DNA of 64,000 bases from Verrucomicrobiia bacterium (GTDB lineage Bacteria > Verrucomicrobiota > Verrucomicrobiia > Limisphaerales > Fontisphaeraceae). The notes below the pieces were generated by a model. That model was not told the origin of the DNA, made no database searches, and saw only the letters and a list, made by a program, of their open reading frames with translations. Below are positions 54,518-61,535 of the stretch, in pieces (position 1 is the first letter of the stretch; every line of letters starts with the position of its first letter). Location: the NCBI GenBank assembly GCA_026414565.1, contig JAOAIT010000041.1, forward strand, positions 1 through 64,000, written 5' to 3'. A program made the position numbers and the translations under genes.

Positions 54518-56122
54518 TCAATGATCGTTGGGGGACAAATCCGTCACCGGCGGCAGATCGGGGGCGTGTTGGTTCAGCCAGTGGCGGGCCGCATCGGCGG
54601 TGCGCACTTCCTCGCGCATGATGGCCAGCAGCAGATGGCGCGTGACCACGGTATTGAAACGGCGATCATACGGCCCACCAGCACAGCGTCCCGGGGCCTT
54701 CAGCAGCCAGGGGACCCGTTCATCGAAACGGCCATCATAGCGGTGGGATTCCCGCCAGGCATGGTCGGCCGTGATCACCAGCCATGTGTTCTCCCACTGG
54801 CCTTGGTCTTCCAGTGCCGCCCGCAGGCGGCCCAGCATGCGGTCGGTCAATACCAGGTTGTCCCAGTAGCCTTGCACGGTGGAAAACTGCCAGAGCGTGA
54901 ACGCATCCTTTTCCGGCACGTAAATCCCCGGCTTGTGCGGGGGCGGCAAATGCAAAAAGACCAGGCCCAGTTGCCGGTTGGTGACCATTTGGAGAGCGGC
55001 GGCTTCTGCTTGTTGCTGGATGCGAATTTGCAGGCGGCGCTGTTGCAAAGGGGCCACCATGGAGCACCATTGGTTGACCAGCGCGGCGGTAAAGTTGGAG
55101 CCGCGCGCCTGCTCGAAGACCGGCGAAGGGAACCATTCGCAAACGCTCACCACGTTGCTGAAGACCCGGCGGTAGGGATGATGCCAGGCGACAATGGCAT
55201 TGTTGTAACCCAGACGGCGGGCATCTTCAAAAATATTTGGCATCTGGCTCCACCGCCTTATCTCGCCGGTGGCGGCCACCTCCAACTGCAGATCAAATGG
55301 AGAGCAGGGGCTGGCTTTGCGCACCAGCTCGCCAGTGGTTAGGGCGGGCATGGAGAGCAATGTGCCGTACGCCGGCGGCCGCGCATGTGTGGCAAACAAC
55401 GCCTCCGCGCGCAGCCGGTCCAATTCCGGCAGGCACAACCCCGCCGGGCGCTCTTGAAAAACCAGGCGAAAATCCAGCTCGTCAAACACCAGCCAGATTA
55501 GGCGTGGTTGGGAGCGTCCTTCAGGAAGCAGGGAGGCCAGTTTGGGGGGGCCTTCGTGCTGGCGCAATTTCAGCACACCGCCCAGGACTAGCAGCAATTT
55601 GCCCCCACTTAACAGGCTCAGGGGCAACAAAATAAACAACACGGCGCGCAGAAACCTAGCTGCCCAGGTCCAGCGCCAAAAGACCAGAAAACAACCTGCC
55701 GCGCTCCCGGCTAGAAACAGCGGATGTTTGGCCAGACCGATTATGGTGGCGCCGGGAATGTCCAGCACGGAGAGCCGGAAAAAATTGACCGGGATCAGCA
55801 GCAAGGCCAGTGAAAACAGCACCCCCACGGGGCGGCTCCAACGCCAGCGTAGGCGGCGCCAGAGTTGCAGGCCCAGAAATGTCACCCCCGCCAGGGCCAG
55901 CAGGCTCACCAGCAGCGCCAGCAGGGTGGCCAGATTGACCGGTTGCCGATTGTAATAGCCGAAATCTTCGTCATAGAGGATGGAGAACCAGGCCCGAATC
56001 ATCAGCAGATTGGCCATGGATACGGACAAGGCCACATCCACGAGCCTTGGCGCAATTCTCTTACGGGAATGCGTGCACTCCTTCGCCCGGCAGCCCTGTG
56101 CCGGCAATGACAGCCTGCTCAT
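54518..56122 (-). CDS. membrane-anchored sulfatase/phosphatase-fold protein
   Basis: About 534 residues from ATG 56122 (GGGGA lies just upstream). Several transmembrane helices fill the first 180 residues (ATLLALLVSLLALAGVTFLGLQL, VGVLFSLALLLIPVNFF and others). A periplasmic alkaline-phosphatase-superfamily domain follows, with the metal Asp in IWLVFDELDFRL, a possible nucleophile Thr in PPAYGTLLSMP, and VITADHAWRESHRYD as the late metal motif. The layout is like LtaS or phosphoethanolamine transferases, so transfer of a phospho- or similar group onto an envelope component is likely but not proven. It converges on GH95. Confidence 0.7.
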   Translation of the reverse strand: MSRLSLPAQGCRAKECTHSRKRIAPRLVDVALSVSMANLLMIRAWFSILYDEDFGYYNRQPVNLATLLALLVSLLALAGVTFLGLQLWRRLRWRWSRPVGVLFSLALLLIPVNFFRLSVLDIPGATIIGLAKHPLFLAGSAAGCFLVFWRWTWAARFLRAVLFILLPLSLLSGGKLLLVLGGVLKLRQHEGPPKLASLLPEGRSQPRLIWLVFDELDFRLVFQERPAGLCLPELDRLRAEALFATHARPPAYGTLLSMPALTTGELVRKASPCSPFDLQLEVAATGEIRRWSQMPNIFEDARRLGYNNAIVAWHHPYRRVFSNVVSVCEWFPSPVFEQARGSNFTAALVNQWCSMVAPLQQRRLQIRIQQQAEAAALQMVTNRQLGLVFLHLPPPHKPGIYVPEKDAFTLWQFSTVQGYWDNLVLTDRMLGRLRAALEDQGQWENTWLVITADHAWRESHRYDGRFDERVPWLLKAPGRCAGGPYDRRFNTVVTRHLLLAIMREEVRTADAARHWLNQHAPDLPPVTDLSPNDH

Positions 56123-56301
56123 GATTCCCCACTCTGCAACCAGCTCACCGGCGTGATCCTTGGATGAGGGGCCGGTACATCCAAATGTCACTCGATATTA
56201 AGAACTTTGTAATAATTGACGGGAATCTGTTCAAGCGATTTTTGGTTAAAGACCCGCTTTTCCGCCGCGTCCGCCGCGGCCCAGGTCATGCCAACCGCGG
56301 C

Positions 56302-56331
56302 TTGACACCCCTTGGGGGTGCCCCCTAACGT
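56302..56331 (+). promoter_or_regulatory. predicted purA promoter
   Basis: TTGACA (56302-56307) is a perfect -35; TAACGT (56326-56331) after 18 bases is a weak -10. The spacer contains the self-complementary CACCCC-TTG-GGGGTG, which could form a hairpin or serve as an operator. The rest of the 56123-56416 gap shows no gene. Confidence 0.35.
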
Positions 56332-56416
56332 TTGTTTGTAAATGGCGCGGATGTCACCCCGGATTTACACTCCCGGGTCCTTTGCTGCCTGTAGTAACTG
56401 GTGATTTAATCATTTT

Positions 56417-57691
56417 ATGGCAACCACCATTCTGGTTGGCGCCCAATGGGGCGATGAGGGAAAAGGCAAAATTATTGATGTGCTGACGGAGTCGGCCGAT
56501 CTGGTTGTGCGCACTCAGGGCGGCAACAACGCCGGACACACCGTCATCCTGAAGGGCGTCAAATACGTCCTGCACTTGGTGCCCTCGGGCATTTTGCACA
56601 AGGGCAAGGTCTGTGTGGTGGGCAATGGGGTGGTGGTGGATCCGGTCAGCTTGTGTGAGGAAATCGACGGCCTGGAAAAGTTGGGCGTGAAAGTTACCCC
56701 CCAAAACCTGGCCTTAAGTGAGACCGCCCATGTCGTATTTCCTTACCACCGCGAGCTGGACGCCCAGCGGGAAGTCCGCAAGGGACGCAACAAAATCGGC
56801 ACCACCAAGCGGGGCATTGGGCCGGCGTATGGGGACAAGGCTGCGCGGGTGGGGTTGCGCCTGCTGGATTTGATTCAGCCGGAGCGCTTTGCCGAGGCCT
56901 TAAAAAACCGCATCAAGGAAAACAACGAAGTGCTCAAGGCGTTGGGCGCCAAGCCGTTGTCGTACAAGAAGGTGCTGGCTGACTATCAGGCGGCCGGTGC
57001 ACGGTTGCAGCCTTTCGTCACCAACACCGTCGTCCTGCTCAATCAGGCCCTGCGGCAAAAGAAGAACATCCTCTTTGAGGGCGCCCAGGGCACATTTCTC
57101 GATATTGACCACGGCACCTATCCTTATGTGACCTCCTCCAACACCACCGCCGGCGGAGCCTGCACCGGCTCAGGCGTGCCGCCCAACCGCATGGACCGCG
57201 TGGTGGGCGTCATGAAAGCTTATACCACCCGGGTGGGGGAGGGGCCGTTGCCCACGGAAAACGCCGAAATTGCCGACATGCTCCATGCCATGGGACGCGA
57301 ATTTGGGGCGACGACCGGGCGGCCGCGGCGTTGTGGCTGGTTTGATGCGGTGGCTGTCCGGCATGCCGTCATGGTCAATGGCATTGATGAACTGGCCGTG
57401 ACCAATATTGACGGTTTGGACACGCTGGAAACCCTCAAGGTCTGTGTGGCCTATCGCGCGGGTGGCCGCCAGTATGATTATGTGCCCAGCGATGCCGCGC
57501 TGCTGGCCCAGTGCGAGCCGGTCTATGTGGAGCTGCCGGGCTGGCGGCAGCCAACTTCCACAGTCCAACGGTGGAAGGACCTGCCCGCCAAAGCCCGGGC
57601 CTATCTCAAGGCATTGAGCGACTTGACCGGCGCGCCGATCAGCATCGCCTCGGTAGGGCCAGGGCGGGAGCAAACCATTTTCGTCAAGTAA
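56417..57691 (+). CDS. purA: adenylosuccinate synthetase
   Basis: A 424-residue purine-biosynthesis enzyme that joins IMP and aspartate using GTP. It begins MATTILVGAQWGDEGKGKIIDVLT with the GTP-binding P-loop, then GGNNAGHTVILKGVKYVLHLVPSGIL, GTTKRGIGPAYGDKAARVGLR, FEGAQGTFLDIDHGTYPYVTSSNT and TTGRPRRCGWFDAVAVRHA. All are strong family signatures. The length is standard. uppS starts 18 bases downstream, suggesting an operon with uppS, larE and trmL. Confidence 0.97.
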   Translation: MATTILVGAQWGDEGKGKIIDVLTESADLVVRTQGGNNAGHTVILKGVKYVLHLVPSGILHKGKVCVVGNGVVVDPVSLCEEIDGLEKLGVKVTPQNLALSETAHVVFPYHRELDAQREVRKGRNKIGTTKRGIGPAYGDKAARVGLRLLDLIQPERFAEALKNRIKENNEVLKALGAKPLSYKKVLADYQAAGARLQPFVTNTVVLLNQALRQKKNILFEGAQGTFLDIDHGTYPYVTSSNTTAGGACTGSGVPPNRMDRVVGVMKAYTTRVGEGPLPTENAEIADMLHAMGREFGATTGRPRRCGWFDAVAVRHAVMVNGIDELAVTNIDGLDTLETLKVCVAYRAGGRQYDYVPSDAALLAQCEPVYVELPGWRQPTSTVQRWKDLPAKARAYLKALSDLTGAPISIASVGPGREQTIFVK

Positions 57692-57709
57692 CCGTCTCCC
57701 TAATTTCCG

Positions 57710-58456
57710 ATGAGTGCCAGTCCGGCATCGGCTCCCCTTTTAAGCCCACAGGCCAAAGCCAATCTGCCGGTACATGTGGCCATCATCATGGATGGCAACG
57801 GCCGATGGGCCAAGCAGCGGGGCCTGCCCCGCGTGGAAGGGCATCGGCATGGCGTGGAATCGGTGCGGGCGGTGGTGCGTGCCTGTGGCGAGTTGGGCAT
57901 CAAATATCTCACCCTCTACGCCTTTTCCGTGGAAAACTGGAACCGGCCCAAGGACGAGGTGGATACCTTGATGAAGTACCTGGCCCGGTTTTTGAAAACA
58001 GAAGTCGCCGAGCTGCAACGCAATAATGTGCGGTTGGAGGTGATCGGCCAGGTGTACCGGTTGCCGGAGTTTGTCCAGGATCAGTTGAAAAAGACCCAGG
58101 CGGCCCTGGCCAAGAACAACGGATTGACACTCATTCTGGCGTTGAGCTATGGCGGACGCACCGAATTGGTGGAGGCCATGCGCACGATCGCCTCAAAGGT
58201 AAAGGCAGGCCAACTGGAGCCGGAAGAAATCAACGAACAGGTGGTGGCGCAACATCTCTATACCCGGCACTATCCCGACCCCGACCTGCTCATCCGCACC
58301 AGCGGCGAAATGCGCGTCAGCAACTTTTTGCTCTGGCAGATTTCCTACACCGAGCTGGTGGTCACCCCCACCCTGTGGCCGGATTTTCGCAAACCGCAAC
58401 TCTACGCCGCTTTGGAGGAATACACCCGCCGGCACCGGCGATTTGGGGGGGTCTGA
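57710..58456 (+). CDS. uppS: isoprenyl transferase (undecaprenyl diphosphate synthase)
   Basis: A 248-residue cis-prenyltransferase that builds the C55 lipid carrier for peptidoglycan and LPS. The catalytic Asp lies in IIMDGNGRWAKQRGLPRVEGHRHG. Further motifs are LTLYAFSVENWNRPKDEV and the C-terminal diphosphate-binding LLIRTSGEMRVSNFLLWQISYTEL. The length is typical. It lies just downstream of purA on the same strand. Confidence 0.95.
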   Translation: MSASPASAPLLSPQAKANLPVHVAIIMDGNGRWAKQRGLPRVEGHRHGVESVRAVVRACGELGIKYLTLYAFSVENWNRPKDEVDTLMKYLARFLKTEVAELQRNNVRLEVIGQVYRLPEFVQDQLKKTQAALAKNNGLTLILALSYGGRTELVEAMRTIASKVKAGQLEPEEINEQVVAQHLYTRHYPDPDLLIRTSGEMRVSNFLLWQISYTELVVTPTLWPDFRKPQLYAALEEYTRRHRRFGGV

Positions 58457-58511
58457 AACCCCGGCAAGCAACCGGCTCGACATTCGGCCCAAGCAATGCC
58501 AAGTTAAGCGT

Positions 58512-59363
58512 GTGCTGGACGAAAAATACAAGGCTCTGCGCGAGCGTTTGGAGTCCTACGGCTCCTGCCTGGTGGCCTACAGCGGGGGGGTGGATTCGGT
58601 GTTTCTAGCCTGGGTGGCACATGACGTTTTGGGAGAGCGTGCGCTGGCCGTAATTGCCGATTCCCCCAGCTTGCCGCGGCGGGAGCTGGCCGAAGCGTTG
58701 GAGTTGGGCCGCAAGCATGGCTTCCCCGTCCGGGTAGTGAAAACGGCCGAGTTTAACAATCCGCAATACCTGGCCAATCCCAACAACCGATGTTATTTCT
58801 GCAAATTTGAACTCTTCACCGAACTGGCCCCGCTGGCCCGGGCCGAAGGTTATGCCGTCATCGCCTACGGTGAAAACGCCAGTGACATTGGAGATCATCG
58901 GCCAGGCGCCCAGGCCGCCAGCGAGTTTCAAGTGCGAGCCCCCTTGAAGGAGGCCGGACTGACCAAGGCCGAGATCCGGCAACTGTCCGCCCGTCTGGGC
59001 CTGCCCACGGCCGACAAGCCACAAATGGCCTGCCTCAGCTCACGCATCCCCTACGGCGAACCGGTGACGGTGGAAAAATTGCGCATGATCGAAGAAGCCG
59101 AGTATTTATTGCGGGATGCCGGCTTTTACGATGTCCGGGTGCGGCACCATGAATTGAAGAGCGCCGAGGGCGGGGTGCGCCATCTGGCCCGCATTGAAGT
59201 CGGCACCGCGGAATTGCCCAAATTCCTGGGCAACGGGCTGGGAGCTCGGATCGCCGCCGGCCTGCGGGCCTTGGGGTATGCCCACGTGACGGTGGATTTG
59301 GAAGGTTACCGGCGCGGCAGTGTTAACGAGGCGCTGGTGACCTTCAAGCAGCCCGGCTCATGA
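58512..59363 (+). CDS. larE: LarE-type ATP-dependent sacrificial sulfur transferase
   Basis: A 283-residue PP-loop enzyme. The ATP pyrophosphatase motif YSGGVDSVFLAWVAH is near the N-terminus. NNRCYFCKFELFTEL and AYGENASDIGDHRPG are family hallmarks, and Cys174 in KPQMACLSSRIPYG aligns with the Cys that donates sulfur in Lactobacillus LarE. LarE thiolates a nicotinate-derived precursor of the nickel-pincer cofactor of lactate racemase-type enzymes. GTG 58512 is chosen as start; a TTG at 58443 overlapping uppS is possible. No larA, larB or larC is present in the window. Confidence 0.9.
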   Translation: MLDEKYKALRERLESYGSCLVAYSGGVDSVFLAWVAHDVLGERALAVIADSPSLPRRELAEALELGRKHGFPVRVVKTAEFNNPQYLANPNNRCYFCKFELFTELAPLARAEGYAVIAYGENASDIGDHRPGAQAASEFQVRAPLKEAGLTKAEIRQLSARLGLPTADKPQMACLSSRIPYGEPVTVEKLRMIEEAEYLLRDAGFYDVRVRHHELKSAEGGVRHLARIEVGTAELPKFLGNGLGARIAAGLRALGYAHVTVDLEGYRRGSVNEALVTFKQPGS

Positions 59364-59827
59364 ACGTTGTTCTGGTTGAACCGGAAATCCCCCCCAATAC
59401 CGGCAATATCGCCCGCTTATGCGCGGCCACCCGCACCACGTTGCACCTCATTGAGCCGTTTGGTTTTCACTTGGATGATCGGCAGCTCAAACGGGCCGGC
59501 ATGGATTACTGGCAACATGTCACCTGGCGCCGATGGCCGGACTGGCCCGCTTTTGCGGCATCCCTGCCTGCCTCCGCCCGCCTCTGGTTGATCGAAAGCC
59601 GGGGCCAGCGGCACTATGCCGAAGTCACCTTTGGACTGGAGGATTATCTGGTTTTCGGCCGGGAAACCGCCGGTTTGCCCAAGGCGTTGCTGGCACAATA
59701 CCCTGACCGCTGGCTGCGCATCCCCATGTTTCATCCCCAGGCCCGCTCCTTGAACCTCTCCAATTGTGTGGCCCTGGTGCTATATGAGGCGCTCCGGCAA
59801 CAGGGTTTTCCCGGCGAGAGCCGCTAG
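59360..59827 (+). CDS. trmL: tRNA (cytidine/uridine-34 2'-O)-methyltransferase TrmL
   Basis: A 155-residue SPOUT-family methyltransferase that 2'-O-methylates the wobble base of certain leucine tRNAs. It starts MNVVLVEPEIPPNTGNIARLCAATRTTLHLI. The SAM-binding knot shows YLVFGRETAGLPKALL and RIPMFHPQARSLNLSNCVALVLYEALRQ. The length is exactly that of TrmL. Its ATG overlaps the larE stop by four bases. The stop is one base away from the stop of the convergent EIIA gene. Confidence 0.95.
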   Translation: MNVVLVEPEIPPNTGNIARLCAATRTTLHLIEPFGFHLDDRQLKRAGMDYWQHVTWRRWPDWPAFAASLPASARLWLIESRGQRHYAEVTFGLEDYLVFGRETAGLPKALLAQYPDRWLRIPMFHPQARSLNLSNCVALVLYEALRQQGFPGESR

Positions 59828-59828
59828 A

Positions 59829-60323
59829 TCAGGGCAACAGGCTTTCCCCCTCACGCACCGCGGCAATGACTTGCTCGGGTCCTGTGGCCTTGAGCAGGGC
59901 TTCACGGACGGCGGATTGTCGCAGTACTCTGCTCAAACGCGCCAAAAGATAGAGGTGCTGGCTGGCATTGGCCGCCAACACCAGAAAAAACAGATGCACA
60001 GGACGATGATCAATGGCGTGGAAATGGACGCCACCGCTGTGCCTGCCAAAGACCAGCAGGGGCCGGACGGTCAGCTCAGGCGGCACGGTGCGCGAGTGGG
60101 GCAGGGCCACCCCATCGCCAATCCCCGTGCTGTACAGAAGTTCCCGCTCGCGCAAGGCCTGGTAGAGACTTTGCGTCAGATGTGTCTTTTCCAGCACGCG
60201 CGTTGCCGTCTCTGCCAGTTCCTGCAAGACCGCCTCGCGATCCCCGGCGCGCAGGTGCAGCAAAATGGTGGCGGGTGACAGTAATTCCGCCAGACGTACC
60301 GCCTGGGGCGATGAACTTGTCAT
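59829..60323 (-). CDS. PTS EIIA(Ntr)/fructose-type protein (PtsN-like)
   Basis: A 164-residue phosphoryl-acceptor domain. ATG 60323 (MTSSSPQAVRLAELL) is chosen because codons upstream are non-homologous. GIGDGVALPHSRTV contains the phosphorylated His. The fold continues with RPLLVFGRHSGGVHFHAIDHRPVHLFFLVLAA and the C-terminal helix of the EIIA-Man/Ntr family. No EIIB or EIIC is adjacent, so it likely belongs to a regulatory PTS-Ntr system. It lies 52 bases downstream of the GT2 gene and converges on trmL. Confidence 0.88.
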   Translation of the reverse strand: MTSSSPQAVRLAELLSPATILLHLRAGDREAVLQELAETATRVLEKTHLTQSLYQALRERELLYSTGIGDGVALPHSRTVPPELTVRPLLVFGRHSGGVHFHAIDHRPVHLFFLVLAANASQHLYLLARLSRVLRQSAVREALLKATGPEQVIAAVREGESLLP

Positions 60324-60375
60324 ACGCTTTATTTTTACGGCAAAGCGGGCAGGGTGCAAAGGCCAAAGCAGCCTT

Positions 60376-61413
60376 TCACGCGGCCATGAGAAAGTCCCGC
60401 CCTTCCACAAAACCTCTTTGCCCCAACGCCTCCCGAATCAGTGGGCGCGCACCCCGGTTGCCCACATAACCAATGACAAAGGCTGCTTCGGGGGGTGGCA
60501 ATTGGTGGGGCAGGATGGTGACATGCGCGGCGCGGCCAGGCTGGCATTTGGCAGGATCCACATCCACATGACCGGCAATGTTCAGCCCCTGTTGCGCCAG
60601 CGGAGCGGCGCGTTTGCGGGTCACTCGGCCAGCTCCCCAAATCCACAGGGCACGGCCCTGCAGGAGGCGCTTCACCGCCCGGGCCAGATAAAAAGCCTTC
60701 ATGGTGTAAAAGGCTTCGGGGGTGTAACGAGGATCCTGGCGCGACAGCCGATGCGGGGAATCATTCCAGATGATAACCCGATGCTTGACTTTGGCCACGG
60801 CAACCCCCGCATCCATCCACCGCAGCCAGAGTTCATAGTCCTCGGGGAAGGGGCCGGCGCGATACCCGTCGTAACGATCAATCAGGTTGCGGCGAAACAT
60901 GACGGACGGATGGGCAAACGGGGATTCAATAAACCGGTTCACATAGATGTCTTCCGGTTTGCTCAGGCTGTTCATCCACTCCACATGCAGGGCATAGCCC
61001 CGCTGCGCCGCCGCGTCCCCCCCGTATTCCACCAGGCCGCCCACCAGTCCCAGTTCACTATCCCAATCCAGCATTTCCACCTGCTTTTCCATCCGGTCGG
61101 GATAGCAGATGTCATCGGCATCCATGCGGGCTATATAACGGCCGCGGGCCTCTTGCAATCCCGCCTCCAAGGCCGCCACCAGCCCTTCATGGGGACGACG
61201 CAGCAGCCGGATGCGGCGATCATTCAAGGCAAGCTGCTGGGTAATAACCGCGGAGTCATCCGTTGACCCATCGTCCACCACCAGCAGTTCCCAGTCGGAG
61301 AAGGTCTGCGCGCAAATGCTGCGAATGGCGGTGCGCAGGGTGGCGGCCGCGTTATAGACGGGCAGCAGCACGGTGACCGCCGGCTCGATGAATCTGGCGC
61401 GTCCTCGCAGCAT
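60376..61413 (-). CDS. family 2 glycosyltransferase
   Basis: A 345-residue GT-A enzyme. VTVLLPVYNAAATLRTAIRSICAQTFSDWELLVVDDGSTDD is the classical opening, ARGRYIARMDADDICYPDRMEKQ holds the DxD metal site, and FPEDYELWLRWMDAG carries the ED catalytic-base motif. A C-terminal extension of about 80 residues (GRALWIWGAGRVTRKRAAPL and on) looks like a small Rossmann-type unit. It probably adds a sugar to a surface polysaccharide. It is divergent from the large secreted protein gene. Confidence 0.9.
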   Translation of the reverse strand: MLRGRARFIEPAVTVLLPVYNAAATLRTAIRSICAQTFSDWELLVVDDGSTDDSAVITQQLALNDRRIRLLRRPHEGLVAALEAGLQEARGRYIARMDADDICYPDRMEKQVEMLDWDSELGLVGGLVEYGGDAAAQRGYALHVEWMNSLSKPEDIYVNRFIESPFAHPSVMFRRNLIDRYDGYRAGPFPEDYELWLRWMDAGVAVAKVKHRVIIWNDSPHRLSRQDPRYTPEAFYTMKAFYLARAVKRLLQGRALWIWGAGRVTRKRAAPLAQQGLNIAGHVDVDPAKCQPGRAAHVTILPHQLPPPEAAFVIGYVGNRGARPLIREALGQRGFVEGRDFLMAA

Positions 61414-61479
61414 CAGACGGGGGCCGACTCTATCCCCGCCCCCCGGTGGGCATCAAGGGGGGATTTATTAACTTTCTTA

Positions 61480-61507
61480 TTGCGAATCACACAAAACGGA
61501 TTATAGA
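61480..61507 (+). promoter_or_regulatory. predicted promoter of the large secreted protein gene
   Basis: TTGCGA (61480-61485), a 16-base spacer and TATAGA (61502-61507) lie about 29 bases upstream of the ATG. The region is AT-rich compared with its surroundings. It is found by eye only. Confidence 0.35.
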
Positions 61508-61535
61508 TAGTTACGAAACCCAAAAGCACAGCCTT

